Assembly: GCA_002409745.1 (NCBI GenBank)
Contig: DHOU01000016.1
Coordinates: 24,600 to 88,599, forward strand
Length of the DNA: 64,000 nt
Origin: Bacteroidales bacterium UBA5382
GTDB lineage: Bacteria > Bacteroidota > Bacteroidia > Bacteroidales > Dysgonomonadaceae
Direction: 5' to 3'
Shown: in pieces, positions 32,658-42,303 of the stretch
Position numbering within the stretch: the first letter of the stretch is position 1
Layout of the letters: every line of letters starts with the position of its first letter
The notes under the pieces: generated by a model
The model's database searches: none
Told to the model about the DNA's origin: nothing
The model's input: only the letters and a program-made list of their open reading frames with translations
Program-made: the position numbers and the translations under genes

Positions 32658-34829
32658 ATGAAAATAATTATTATATCAAACCGGCTTCCGGTAAAAATCG
32701 AAAAGAAAAACGGGGCTTTCCGCATCAAACGCAGCGAAGGAGGATTGGCTACAGGACTCGGTTCTCTGGAAACCAAAGCGGAGCAATACTGGATCGGCTG
32801 GCCCGGCATACATGTAGAAGATGAAAAAGAAAAAGCGGCCATTACCAAGCGGTTGCACAAAATGAATTTTCATCCGGTGTTCCTATCTCCCGAACAGATC
32901 GAGAATTATTACGAAGGATACAGTAATAATGTTTTATGGCCATTGTGCCATTACTTTTTTTCCTATATCGAATACAAGGCGGAATACTGGAAAATGTACC
33001 AACAGGTGAACGCTCTATTCTGTAGCGAATCGCTTCCTTTTATCGAAGATGATGACATTGTGTGGATACAGGATTATCAATTGATGCTGCTACCCAAAAT
33101 GATCCGCGACGAAAGAGCCGGCGTGAGTATCGGCTACTTCCATCACATTCCTTTTCCTTCGTACGAACTGTTCCGCGTGCTCCCCGAAAGAGAGGAGGTA
33201 TTGCAGGGATTGCTCGGAGCGGATCTCATCGGTTTTCACACACACGATTACATGCGCCATTTTATGAGCGCCATCTATCGCGTACTGAATTTAAACAGCG
33301 ACCTCGATGAAATCAATTTACAAAACAGAGTGGTCCATATCGACGCATTTCCGATGGGTATCAACTACGAAAAATATCACCAGGCGCCGACTCTTCCGGC
33401 CGTGGAAAAGAAAACCAATTCCCTGAAACGCAAACTCGGCAATCAAACGAATATCCTTTCGGTAGACCGCTTAGACTACAGCAAAGGTATTCTGCACCGT
33501 GTGAACGGGTTTGCCCAATTTCTGGAAGAACATCCGGAGTATCACGAAAAAGTATCGCTGGCGATGATTGTAGTCCCCTCACGCGATACCGTCGACCGGT
33601 ATGCCGAACTAAAGACGAGTATCGATCAAGCCATCGGCAGCATCAACGGCCGCTATTCAAAGCCGGGATGGACGCCGGTTCATTACTTCTACCGCAGTTT
33701 TGCGTTTGAAGAGCTTATCGCCCTGTATCATATCGCCCAAATAGCCTTGGTAACCCCTCTCCGCGACGGAATGAACCTCGTCGCCAAAGAATACCTGGCA
33801 ACAAAACGCGAAGAAGCAGGCGTACTGATATTAAGTGAAATGGCCGGAGCCGCCATCGAACTTTCCGAAGCCATCATTATCAATCCCAACGACACCGAAC
33901 AAATCGCCACGGCCATCGTGCAAGCACTCACGATGCCGGAAGAGGAAAAGCGAAAACGGTTGGATAAAATGCAGACACGCATTTCTACACAAACGGTAAA
34001 AAAATGGGCGAATGATTTTGTCACGGAACTCGAAGAAATCAAGATTCTCAATAAGGAAATCGTACAGAAGACGGTACGCTTGCCGCAACTCGAACAAATC
34101 AAGGAATGTTATGATAAATCTACCGCACGGTTGTTGATGCTCGATTATGACGGTACGCTCGCCCCATTCGTGAAGAATCCCGAAGATGCGGCGCCATCGC
34201 CGGAGTTATTGAAAGTGGTGAAAGAAATGACCGCCGATACAAAAAACACCGTCGTCATTAACAGTGGGCGCAATCACTCCATTCTCGATAAATGGTTCGC
34301 AGGAATCGATTTGGACTTTGCAGCGGAACACGGCGCCTTTTACAAAGAGAACGGAAAATGGCATGAAACCATTCGGAGAAAAGAGTTGTGGGATGACGAA
34401 ATAATGAATATCGTGCGCCATACGATCGATAAAACACCCCGCTCGCACATGGAAATCAAGGAGACTTCGCTGGTATGGCACTACCGGAACGTCGACATGT
34501 GGCTGGCCGAATTACGCCAAAAGCAACTTATCAATGCCTTGATCGGACCTTGCTCGCGACTCAACCTGCAAATCGTTCCGGGTAATAAAATCGTCGAAAT
34601 AAAACCGTCGGAATATAACAAAGGAAGCGAAATCCAGCGGCGCTTACACAAAAACACCTATGATTTTGTCTTGGCTATCGGTGATGACACCACGGATGAA
34701 GATATGTTTCGGGCGTTGCCCCCTGATGGCATCAGCATTAAAGTCGGCAACTTCTCCACGGTCGCCCATTACCGGATTCCGGCACAAGCTGGGGTACTCC
34801 CATTTCTGGAGAAATTGATAAAAGATTGA
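32658..34829 (+). CDS. Bifunctional trehalose-6-phosphate synthase/phosphatase
   Basis: A 723-residue fusion. Residues 1-about 465 are a GT20 trehalose-6-phosphate synthase (SNRLPVKIEKKNG, GGLATGL, WIGWPG, VWIQDYQLMLLP, SVDRLDYSKGILHR, PLRDGMNLVAKEY). Residues about 485-723 are a HAD-family trehalose phosphatase (LLMLDYDGTLAPF with Asp near 495, VINSGRN, AEHGAF, AIGDDTTDEDMF). It joins UDP-glucose (or another NDP-glucose) to glucose-6-phosphate and then dephosphorylates the product to trehalose. It is followed on the opposite strand by a GH15 enzyme. Confidence 0.95.
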   Translation: MKIIIISNRLPVKIEKKNGAFRIKRSEGGLATGLGSLETKAEQYWIGWPGIHVEDEKEKAAITKRLHKMNFHPVFLSPEQIENYYEGYSNNVLWPLCHYFFSYIEYKAEYWKMYQQVNALFCSESLPFIEDDDIVWIQDYQLMLLPKMIRDERAGVSIGYFHHIPFPSYELFRVLPEREEVLQGLLGADLIGFHTHDYMRHFMSAIYRVLNLNSDLDEINLQNRVVHIDAFPMGINYEKYHQAPTLPAVEKKTNSLKRKLGNQTNILSVDRLDYSKGILHRVNGFAQFLEEHPEYHEKVSLAMIVVPSRDTVDRYAELKTSIDQAIGSINGRYSKPGWTPVHYFYRSFAFEELIALYHIAQIALVTPLRDGMNLVAKEYLATKREEAGVLILSEMAGAAIELSEAIIINPNDTEQIATAIVQALTMPEEEKRKRLDKMQTRISTQTVKKWANDFVTELEEIKILNKEIVQKTVRLPQLEQIKECYDKSTARLLMLDYDGTLAPFVKNPEDAAPSPELLKVVKEMTADTKNTVVINSGRNHSILDKWFAGIDLDFAAEHGAFYKENGKWHETIRRKELWDDEIMNIVRHTIDKTPRSHMEIKETSLVWHYRNVDMWLAELRQKQLINALIGPCSRLNLQIVPGNKIVEIKPSEYNKGSEIQRRLHKNTYDFVLAIGDDTTDEDMFRALPPDGISIKVGNFSTVAHYRIPAQAGVLPFLEKLIKD

Positions 34830-34985
34830 GGAGGATTGAAAAAGATTGAGGGAAGACTGATAAAGATTGATAAAGATTGCCCTTGTCCCCTTCGACTATC
34901 GGCGTTAGCCATTATCACGCACAGCGTTTATCGCCGAAGGCCCTATCGAGCGAAATATCCCAATCACCATTCTCCAATCACCATT
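34830..34985. other. Low-complexity gap between otsAB and the convergent GH15 gene
   Basis: Degenerate GATTGA/AAAGATTG repeats (34830-34878), then unremarkable sequence with two copies of CAATCACCATT near 34960-34985. No clear terminator hairpin with a T-run was found. Confidence 0.5.
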
Positions 34986-36791
34986 TTACGGCTGTATAAA
35001 TTTCGACAACTGTTTTTCTTCGGAAAACAACACGGCGGTGTTGATAAATGCCAGATGCGAATAAGCCTGAGGAAAATTGCCAAGCTGGCGTTTGGTTTCG
35101 AAATCCAAATCCTCGCTGTAAAGGCCCACATGATTCGAATAAGAAATCAACGATTCGAAAATCTCTTTCGCCTGTTCGCGTTCGCCGATGACATAAAGCG
35201 CTTCGACCAGCCAAAACGTACAAATCGTGAACGCCGAGGAGGGTTTTCCGAAATCGTCTTCGGCTTTATACCGATACATCAACCCGTTATGAAACAAGTT
35301 TTCCTGAATGACCTTGACGGTGCTCACGTAGCGCTCATCGGAAGCTTCGATAAAACCATAGAATTCCATGAGCAACAAGGACGAATCGCAATCGGCATTT
35401 TCATAAGCCTGCGTAAAGCAGTGCATTTCTTCGTTCCACCCTTTTTCATGGACATCCTTTTTAATAAGATCGGCTTGCGCGCGCCATTTTTCGGCATAGA
35501 AATCCTTGTTGAGCAACTCGGCAATACGCGATGCCCTGTCGACCGCCACCCAACTCATCACCTTCGAGAACACGAAATTCAATTCCCTTGTACGGAACTC
35601 CCAAATACCTTGATCGGCCTTTTGCCATACGCGTAATACCATCCGCACCATATTTTTCACAATTTCCCAAATCTCTTCCACCTCATCGAGCGTGCCGGGA
35701 AAGTACAGATAGTATTTATAAATCACGTCGAGCAAATATCCCAGCGAATCATTCTGCACCTGATGGTAAGCCGCATTGCCGATACGCACCGGCCGGGAGT
35801 TCTCGTATCCGGCCAAATGAGGCAAGACCTCCTCTGTGAGCTCGCGTTCGCCGCGGATACCGTACATGATTTGAAAGACATCGTCGCGCGACTTCAATAT
35901 GCGTTTTACAAAGCCGATGAACCGTGCCGCCGTATTCTTATGCTTCATGAACAACAACGTATCGATGGACATGGAGGCATCGCGCAGCCAACAAAAGCGA
36001 TAATCCCAATTGCGTGTTTCGCCGATACTCTCGGGAAGGCTGGTGGTCACGGCCGCCAGCATAGCGCCACTGTTTTGGTACGACATCAACTTTAATATCA
36101 ACAAGCTGCGTTTAATCATTTCGCTGTATTGCGTATACTCCCGAGAACGGTTGATCCAGTTGAGCCAGTAGACCTTCGTGCGCTCGTAATCCAGCAGGAC
36201 GCGATTGTTGTCGATGGTGACCAACTTTTGGTTGTAGGAAAGCACAAAAAACTGATGGTCGGTAAGGGTGAACTCTTCGCCGCTAAGCACCCGGTTAAAA
36301 TCGACACTGGTATACATATATATCTTATCTTCGGAGTCCTCCACGGAGTACGTTTTGATGTAGGTCTCGAAGACATCGTGCTTCACCGCTTCGCGCGCAT
36401 AATTGATTTTGGGATCGTACAAGATGCGCACCTTCGGGGCTCCACGGGTCACCCGGATATAACGATGTATTTCGGGAGGCATATAATGTTTCTCTTCGTT
36501 GGTACGGTAACGGGGCATATAGTCAAAGACGGTGAAAGCGCCTTCGGGAGCCTCGAAGCGCGTGGTAAGGATATTGGTGTTTCCCAAATAGGTTTGCGTA
36601 ATGGTATAAGCCTCAGACACGCCGAAAGCGAAGCAGCCCCCGTTTTCTTCGTCGAGAAGTTTGGTAAAGACCGACGGCGAATCAAAATCGGGCAGGCAAA
36701 GCCAATCGAGGCTTCCTTCTTTCGATATTAATGCCGCTGTCCGGCAGTTACCGATGATACCATAATCGAGATTTTTCATTTGACTGTTCAT
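34986..36791 (-). CDS. GH15-family glucoamylase-like protein
   Basis: A 601-residue cytoplasmic glycoside hydrolase family 15 protein: an N-terminal beta domain (LDYGIIGNCRTAALISKEGS, LCLPDFDSPSVF) and an (alpha/alpha)6 barrel containing NWDYRFCWLRDASM, the conserved substrate-binding block, and later LPHLAGYENSRPVRIGN. Bacterial GH15 members hydrolyse alpha-1,4 glucans or trehalose; next to trehalose and glycogen genes either is plausible. The frame extends upstream to a TTG at 36818, but that codon lies inside the -7 promoter element, so the ATG at 36791 is chosen. Confidence 0.9.
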   Translation of the reverse strand: MNSQMKNLDYGIIGNCRTAALISKEGSLDWLCLPDFDSPSVFTKLLDEENGGCFAFGVSEAYTITQTYLGNTNILTTRFEAPEGAFTVFDYMPRYRTNEEKHYMPPEIHRYIRVTRGAPKVRILYDPKINYAREAVKHDVFETYIKTYSVEDSEDKIYMYTSVDFNRVLSGEEFTLTDHQFFVLSYNQKLVTIDNNRVLLDYERTKVYWLNWINRSREYTQYSEMIKRSLLILKLMSYQNSGAMLAAVTTSLPESIGETRNWDYRFCWLRDASMSIDTLLFMKHKNTAARFIGFVKRILKSRDDVFQIMYGIRGERELTEEVLPHLAGYENSRPVRIGNAAYHQVQNDSLGYLLDVIYKYYLYFPGTLDEVEEIWEIVKNMVRMVLRVWQKADQGIWEFRTRELNFVFSKVMSWVAVDRASRIAELLNKDFYAEKWRAQADLIKKDVHEKGWNEEMHCFTQAYENADCDSSLLLMEFYGFIEASDERYVSTVKVIQENLFHNGLMYRYKAEDDFGKPSSAFTICTFWLVEALYVIGEREQAKEIFESLISYSNHVGLYSEDLDFETKRQLGNFPQAYSHLAFINTAVLFSEEKQLSKFIQP

Positions 36792-36815
36792 TTTAATTAT
36801 TTTGTACAACGGTTG

Positions 36816-36846
36816 CAAAGATACGTATTCCGTTCCGTAGACACAA
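36816..36846 (-). promoter_or_regulatory. Promoter of the GH15 gene
   Basis: On the minus strand TTGTG (36842-36846), an 18-base spacer and TATCTTTG (36816-36823): a full match to the Bacteroidota -33/-7 pattern, 24 bases before the start codon. Confidence 0.75.
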
Positions 36847-36950
36847 GAAAAGGGCTGGAAAGCGGTCTTCAGTCACCGGGATAGAGTCTAAGGCCTAAGG
36901 TTTAAAGTCTAAAGTCTTTATTACCGGGTCTTTCGGCACTCAACCTTTCA

Positions 36951-37023
36951 TTTGTCATTTGTAATTTGTCATTTGTAATTTGTCATTTGTAATTTGTAAT
37001 TTGTAATTTGTAATTTGTAATTG
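36951..37023. repeat. 7-bp tandem repeat in the divergent GH15-glycogen synthase gap
   Basis: About ten copies of TTTGTAA/TTTGTCA. Just upstream (36886-36919) is a second tract of CTAAAGT/CTAAGGT heptamers. Together they fill most of the space between two divergent promoters. Confidence 0.9.
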
Positions 37024-37038
37024 GAATTATCTTCCTCT

Positions 37039-37069
37039 TTGCTCTTTCTTCTTTTAATTCGTATCTTTG
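37039..37069 (+). promoter_or_regulatory. Promoter of glycogen synthase
   Basis: TTGCT (37039-37043), an 18-base spacer and TATCTTTG (37062-37069) match the Bacteroidota promoter pattern exactly, 24 bases before the start codon at 37094. Confidence 0.75.
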
Positions 37070-37093
37070 CACTCCACATAGAAGAAATGATTT

Positions 37094-38785
37094 ATGCAAA
37101 TGGATACAAACCCTACTCCCGATTACATTTTCGAGACCAGTTGGGAAGTATGTAATAAAGTGGGTGGTATATACACTGTTTTATCGACAAGAGCGAATTC
37201 ACTCCAAAAGCTATACAAAGACCGTTTATTTTTTATAGGCCCCGACATTTGGGAAGGGCGCGACAATCCGTGGTTTCAAGCCGATAACACACTCTATCCC
37301 GCCTGGATCGAGTACGCAAAAATCCATCAAGGGCTCGAGATTCGCACCGGCAGATGGAATGTTCCCGGACAACCGATCGTATTTCTGGTCAAGTTCAACC
37401 GGTTTTTCGAGCAAAGGAATAAGATATACAGCGATATGTGGGTGGATTTCGGCGTCGATTCGATGCCGGCTTACGGCGACTATCACGATTCGTCGATGTT
37501 TGCTTACGCCACCGGCCTCGTTATCGAAAGTTTCTACCGCTACCATCAACTCGAACCGTATCATGTGATTGCCCACTTCAACGAATGGATGTTGGGCATG
37601 GGAGCGCTGTACATTAAGAAAAACGTGCCGAAGATCGCCACGGTTTTCACCACGCACGCCACCTCCATCGGACGGTCGATTGCCGGAAACAACCTCCCCC
37701 TTTACAACTATTTGAAAACGTATAACGGCGACCAGATGGCCCGCCAACTAAATATGACTTCCAAGCACTCCATCGAGAAGAAAGCCGCACAGAATGTCGA
37801 CTGTTTCACGACGGTGAGCGATATCACGGCGCAGGAATGCGCCCAGTTTCTGGAACGACAGCCCGATGTGGTCACTCCTAACGGCTTTGAGAAAGGGTTC
37901 ATCCCTAAAGGGAATGCCCACCGCCTTGCCCGGAAGAACGCCCGCAAAATACTGCTCGGCGTGGCCGAAAAGCTTTTGGGATATGCGCCCGATACGGATG
38001 CTCTGCTGGTAGGCACGAGCGGTCGATATGAATACAAAAACAAAGGTATCGACGTGTTTATCGAAGCCATGAACATGCTGCGCAAAACGCCTCAACTGAG
38101 CAAAGACATTATTGCGTTTATTATGGTACCCGCTTGGATAAAAGGTGCGCGGGAAGATTTGCGACGCCGTATAAAAGGAGAAACGCCGTCCCGGAGAGCC
38201 TCTCACCCCGGCGACCGCTTTATCACGCACGAATTGCATCAACCCGACAAGGATATGGTGATGCAACAGATCCGCTCATCGGGCTTCACGAATGAAGAAG
38301 GCAACCGGGTGAAAATCATCTTTATTCCTTCGTACCTGAACGGAAACGACGGCATATTCGATGTGCCCTATTACGATCTGCTCATCGGGCTCGACTTATC
38401 GGTATTTCCTTCGTATTACGAGCCGTGGGGATATACCCCTCACGAAAGCGTGGCTTTTTCCATCCCGACGATCACGACGACTCTGGCCGGTTTCGGTTTA
38501 TGGGCTAAGAAACAAGGCGATAAAGAAGGTATGGACGACGGCATTGAAGTGATCGGCCGCGACGACAGTAACTTTCAGGAAGTCGCCAAAGAAATAGCCA
38601 CCCTTGTCTTCGACTTCTCGTTGAAAAGCGTGGAACAAATCAATGTGCTGCGGCAAAAAGCATCGAAATTATCCGATAAAGGGGACTGGCAACACTTCAT
38701 CGTGTATTATGAGGAAGCTTATCGCAAAGCGTTGCATAATTCTTTTATTCGATTGTCGAAACCTTATAAACTTAACGCCGATTAA
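37094..38785 (+). CDS. Glycogen synthase, GT3-type
   Basis: A 563-residue glycosyltransferase resembling eukaryotic GT3 glycogen synthases, the type used by Bacteroidales in place of GlgA. ETSWEVCNKVGGIYTVL is the sugar-nucleotide-binding start, FTTHATSIGRS and DCFTTVSDITAQECAQFL lie in the first Rossmann domain, and FPSYYEPWGYTPHES (Glu442) holds the catalytic glutamate loop. It extends alpha-1,4-glucan from UDP-glucose. MQM offers two possible ATGs (37094, 37100). The phosphorylase gene follows 66 bp downstream. Confidence 0.92.
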   Translation: MQMDTNPTPDYIFETSWEVCNKVGGIYTVLSTRANSLQKLYKDRLFFIGPDIWEGRDNPWFQADNTLYPAWIEYAKIHQGLEIRTGRWNVPGQPIVFLVKFNRFFEQRNKIYSDMWVDFGVDSMPAYGDYHDSSMFAYATGLVIESFYRYHQLEPYHVIAHFNEWMLGMGALYIKKNVPKIATVFTTHATSIGRSIAGNNLPLYNYLKTYNGDQMARQLNMTSKHSIEKKAAQNVDCFTTVSDITAQECAQFLERQPDVVTPNGFEKGFIPKGNAHRLARKNARKILLGVAEKLLGYAPDTDALLVGTSGRYEYKNKGIDVFIEAMNMLRKTPQLSKDIIAFIMVPAWIKGAREDLRRRIKGETPSRRASHPGDRFITHELHQPDKDMVMQQIRSSGFTNEEGNRVKIIFIPSYLNGNDGIFDVPYYDLLIGLDLSVFPSYYEPWGYTPHESVAFSIPTITTTLAGFGLWAKKQGDKEGMDDGIEVIGRDDSNFQEVAKEIATLVFDFSLKSVEQINVLRQKASKLSDKGDWQHFIVYYEEAYRKALHNSFIRLSKPYKLNAD

Positions 38786-38790
38786 GTTGT

Positions 38791-38798
38791 TATATTTG
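38791..38798 (+). promoter_or_regulatory. Putative -7 promoter element of glucan phosphorylase
   Basis: TATATTTG matches TAnnTTTG in the 66-bp gap between the glycogen synthase and phosphorylase genes. The -33 element is poor. A short TTAGACATTAGACATTA repeat follows it. Confidence 0.4.
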
Positions 38799-38851
38799 TC
38801 GTGAAAAGACAAAAACCTTTAGACATTAGACATTAAGACAATATAAATACA

Positions 38852-41413
38852 ATGATCATCAAATCAAGTTATTCAAATACGCCTGTATGGCGAGATATTC
38901 ATGTTCATGCTATCCTTCCGCAAGAGTTGCGTCCGTTAGAAGAAATCGCTCATAATTTATGGTGGGTATGGAACGAACAAGCCAAAGACCTGTTTGAAGA
39001 TATCGATCCGAAGGGATGGGATAAGAGCAACCGCAATCCGGTTATCCTCCTGCAAAACCTGCAATCGGAACGAACCGAGGAAATCGTAAAAGATGCGGAA
39101 TTGATGGACCGGATACACCGGACATACGATGCCTATCATGCGTACATGCAGGTTCCGCACAACAGCAACCGCCCCAGCATCGCCTACTTCAGCATGGAAT
39201 ACGGCTTGGCGAACATCTTGAAGATTTATTCGGGAGGATTGGGCATTTTAGCCGGCGACTACCTCAAAGAGGCCAGTGACAGCAACGTGAATATGACCGC
39301 CGTCGGATTCTTATACCGCTACGGTTATTTCACCCAAAGCCTTTCGGTGGACGGACAACAAATCGCCAACTACGAAGCGCAGAACTTCGGCAATTTGCCT
39401 ATCCGCCAGGTGAACGACGAAAACGGCCAGCCGCTGATTCTGGAAGTGCCTTTTCACGACCGCATCATCTACTCGAACGTATGGAAAGTAGCCGTAGGAC
39501 GCATCAACTTGTTTTTGATGGACACCGACTTCGAACGTAACAGCGAATATGACCGATCCATCACTCATCAATTGTATGGCGGTGACTGGGAAAACCGCAT
39601 GAAGCAGGAGTTCCTGCTCGGCGTAGGCGGCATTCTGTTGCTCAACAAACTGGGCATTAAAAAAGATGTCTATCACATGAACGAAGGACATGCCGCCTTT
39701 ATCAGCGTGCAGCGGTTGCTCGACTATGTGGAAAGCGGGCTGAACTTCAATGTGGCGCTCGAACTGGTACGCGCGTCTTCGCTCTATACGGTACACACTC
39801 CCGTACCGGCGGGTCACGATTATTTCGACGAGCCGCTGATCGCCAAATATATGAAGCCTATCATCGGAAGGCTCGGCATCCCCTGGCAACAGTTCATGGA
39901 CATGGGGCGCGAAAATCCGGGCAGCAACGAAAAGTTCTCCATGAGTGTATTCGCCCTGAATACCGCGCAGGAAGCCAACGGGGTAAGCGAACTCCACGGG
40001 AAAGTATCGAAGGAAATGTTCCGGCCCGTGTGGAAGGGCTACTTCCCCGAAGAGTTGCATGTGGGATATGTTACGAACGGCGTCCATCTACCTTCGTGGG
40101 CAACATCGTCGATGAAAGCTTTTTATGAAAAGCATTTCGGCCCGAAGTTTTATGAAGATGAAGGGAACTTCGACCTTTGGAAAAAGATTTATCAGGTGAG
40201 CGACGATGAGATATGGAAACAACGCATGCACCTGAAAAAGAAACTGGTCGATTATATACGCGAGGAGTTTAAAGAAGGATGGCTGAAGAACCAGGCCGAC
40301 CCGGCCCGTATTGTGAATATGCTGGAGGAAATCGATTCCAACGCGCTGCTGATTGGTTTTTCGCGCCGTTTTGCCACTTACAAGCGGGCACACCTGCTGT
40401 TTACCGACCTCGACCGACTTTCGCGCATCGTCAACAACCCGAAGCATCCGGTGCAGTTCATCTTTGCCGGAAAAGCGCACCCGGCCGACGGCGGCGGACA
40501 GGGACTGATCAAGCAGATTGTGGAGATTTCGCGCCGCCCCGAATTCCTGGGAAAAATCATCTTCCTCGAAAATTATGATATGCAGTTGGCCAAACGCCTG
40601 ATTTCGGGGGTCGACATCTGGTTGAACACCCCTACACGCTTGCAGGAAGCTTCGGGTACGTCGGGCGAAAAGGCGGAAATGAACGGGGTGCTCAATTTCT
40701 CGGTTCTCGACGGATGGTGGTACGAAGGTTACAAAGAAGGTGCCGGATGGGCGTTGACGGACGAAAAAACGTACGACAATACGGCGTTTCAAGACGAACT
40801 CGATGCATCGACCATCTACTCATTGCTCGAAAACGAAATTATCCCGCTGTACTATGCTCACAACAGCAACGGCTACTCGCCCGAGTGGGTGCAATATATC
40901 AAAAAGTCCATCGCCGAAATCGCGCCGCACTTTACCACGCGCCGCATGATGGACGATTATTTCGCCCGCTTCTACCACAAGCTGGCCGACCGTTCGAAGA
41001 CATTGCACGAAAACAATTTCGCCAAAGCCAAAGAAATCGTGGCCTGGAAAGAAGATATGGCCTCGAAATGGGACAAATTCGAAGTGGTGAAACTCGATTT
41101 CAACCCGAATCAACAGGTTGACTTCAACGACACCAACACACAGACTTACGGCACGGTGGTTATCGACAAAAAAGATATGGCGGGCACGCTCGGCCTGGAA
41201 TGCGTAGTGGTAAGCAGCGACACGACAGGGAAGATCGAGTTTTTGGAGAAGTATGAATTCGATTTGGTGAAAACCGAAGGTTCCCTGCTTTATTTCGAAA
41301 CGCATAAGGCGCTCAACGACCCGGGTACGCACCAATACGGACTACGGGTATATGCCAAAAATCCCGACCTGCCGCACCGCATGGATTTTGCATACATGAG
41401 GTGGATCGGATAA
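38852..41413 (+). CDS. glgP: Alpha-glucan phosphorylase (GT35)
   Basis: An 853-residue phosphorylase of the compact DUF3417-type found in Bacteroidota and thermophiles. SIAYFSMEYGLANILKIYSG starts the catalytic part, HMNEGHAAF is the conserved glucan site, and EASGTSGEKAEMNGVLN contains the PLP lysine (Lys607). It releases glucose-1-phosphate from glycogen or maltodextrin. Residues 1-about 110 are the DUF3417 region (PLEEIAHNLWWVWNEQAKDL). Paired with the synthase it allows storage and release of glucose. Confidence 0.94.
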   Translation: MIIKSSYSNTPVWRDIHVHAILPQELRPLEEIAHNLWWVWNEQAKDLFEDIDPKGWDKSNRNPVILLQNLQSERTEEIVKDAELMDRIHRTYDAYHAYMQVPHNSNRPSIAYFSMEYGLANILKIYSGGLGILAGDYLKEASDSNVNMTAVGFLYRYGYFTQSLSVDGQQIANYEAQNFGNLPIRQVNDENGQPLILEVPFHDRIIYSNVWKVAVGRINLFLMDTDFERNSEYDRSITHQLYGGDWENRMKQEFLLGVGGILLLNKLGIKKDVYHMNEGHAAFISVQRLLDYVESGLNFNVALELVRASSLYTVHTPVPAGHDYFDEPLIAKYMKPIIGRLGIPWQQFMDMGRENPGSNEKFSMSVFALNTAQEANGVSELHGKVSKEMFRPVWKGYFPEELHVGYVTNGVHLPSWATSSMKAFYEKHFGPKFYEDEGNFDLWKKIYQVSDDEIWKQRMHLKKKLVDYIREEFKEGWLKNQADPARIVNMLEEIDSNALLIGFSRRFATYKRAHLLFTDLDRLSRIVNNPKHPVQFIFAGKAHPADGGGQGLIKQIVEISRRPEFLGKIIFLENYDMQLAKRLISGVDIWLNTPTRLQEASGTSGEKAEMNGVLNFSVLDGWWYEGYKEGAGWALTDEKTYDNTAFQDELDASTIYSLLENEIIPLYYAHNSNGYSPEWVQYIKKSIAEIAPHFTTRRMMDDYFARFYHKLADRSKTLHENNFAKAKEIVAWKEDMASKWDKFEVVKLDFNPNQQVDFNDTNTQTYGTVVIDKKDMAGTLGLECVVVSSDTTGKIEFLEKYEFDLVKTEGSLLYFETHKALNDPGTHQYGLRVYAKNPDLPHRMDFAYMRWIG

Positions 41414-41437
41414 GGGAAGGGATTGAATGAAGATTGA

Positions 41438-41479
41438 CGCCGAATGACGGAATGATTTTTCGCCATTCGGCGGATTTTT
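41438..41479 (+). terminator. Rho-independent terminator of the glycogen genes
   Basis: CGCCGAATG (41438-41446) pairs with CATTCGGCG (41464-41472), followed by GATTTTTTC. It lies 24 bases after the phosphorylase stop. Confidence 0.9.
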
Positions 41480-41539
41480 TCAATTAAATGTATCCGGGTC
41501 TGAATAATTTATCGTCTATCACTATCGGAACATACGGTG

Positions 41540-41869
41540 TTATAAATATTGAGCAATCATATGATTATTATTTATATATCGTACAAAATAAACGATTTCT
41601 CCATTATGACGGAAGATATTAAAAAAGGCATACCAAGCAGTGTTTTTATTCCGTTTAAACAGCACATAATACATCCCCTCTCCAAATTTATTGAAATAGT
41701 CAGGGGCAATCTTCGCGGTTTGATAAGGCAATTCATTTTTAATCGCTTCAAATAATTCATCAGTGTATTTAATAGCCGCTTCTTCAAAACCAAAATACTC
41801 TTTATCATACAGGACATTGGATAGTTCGAGAAGATAATCTACAACCTCCGGCAGTATTACCACTTTCAT
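41540..41869 (-). CDS. RelE/ParE-type toxin
   Basis: A 109-residue protein: MKVVILPEVVDYLLELSNVL starts the helical hairpin, and MYYVLFKRNKNTAWYAFFNIF and EIVYFVRYINNNHMIAQYL form the beta-sheet and C-terminus seen in one Bacteroidota RelE/ParE group. It starts 2 bases after the antitoxin gene. It lies between the glycogen terminator and the second DUF6261 locus. Confidence 0.75.
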   Translation of the reverse strand: MKVVILPEVVDYLLELSNVLYDKEYFGFEEAAIKYTDELFEAIKNELPYQTAKIAPDYFNKFGEGMYYVLFKRNKNTAWYAFFNIFRHNGEIVYFVRYINNNHMIAQYL

Positions 41870-41871
41870 CT

Positions 41872-42162
41872 TTATATGTTTTCTCCTTCTCGTTTTTCCT
41901 TAAATATTTTTCTAAGTCCTTTTTGAACTCTTCCCTTAGCTTCATCTACGGATATAGCCCGGTGAAAATCTGTCGGAACCTCTTCTGATATTTCAATTCC
42001 CCGAATATGATAAAGGCGATCGATTGCTTCCATTTCAGCATCGGAGATCCCAATTTCATTGTCTTCGATATGGCTGGTAAAATGGATGCGCATCTCTTTT
42101 AACATTAATTTCACTAAGTTGCTCTGCCTTTCATTTCCGGGTGTAATTATTATTGTTTCCAT
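41872..42162 (-). CDS. Antitoxin of the RelE/ParE-type pair
   Basis: A 96-residue protein opening METIIITPGNERQSNLVKLML, a type commonly found just upstream of RelE/ParE toxins in Bacteroidota, with a charged middle and a basic C-terminus (GRVQKGLRKIFKEKREGE). No clear DNA-binding fold can be named. Its role follows from the 2-base spacing to the toxin gene. Confidence 0.65.
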   Translation of the reverse strand: METIIITPGNERQSNLVKLMLKEMRIHFTSHIEDNEIGISDAEMEAIDRLYHIRGIEISEEVPTDFHRAISVDEAKGRVQKGLRKIFKEKREGENI

Positions 42163-42303
42163 ATTCGCTTGTCTTTATTTTTGGTAAATATATGCGATAT
42201 TTTTCTTTTATCCAATACCCGTAACGATATTTATGACTATAGCGGGTCGCCTTCGATGGAGATAATCAACAGAGGGGTTATACTTAGGATACTTTGCGGA
42301 CAA

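Noticed and set aside
36792..36818. TTG start at 36818 for the GH15 gene
   Set aside because: The codon is inside the -7 promoter element and the added residues do not resemble the family.
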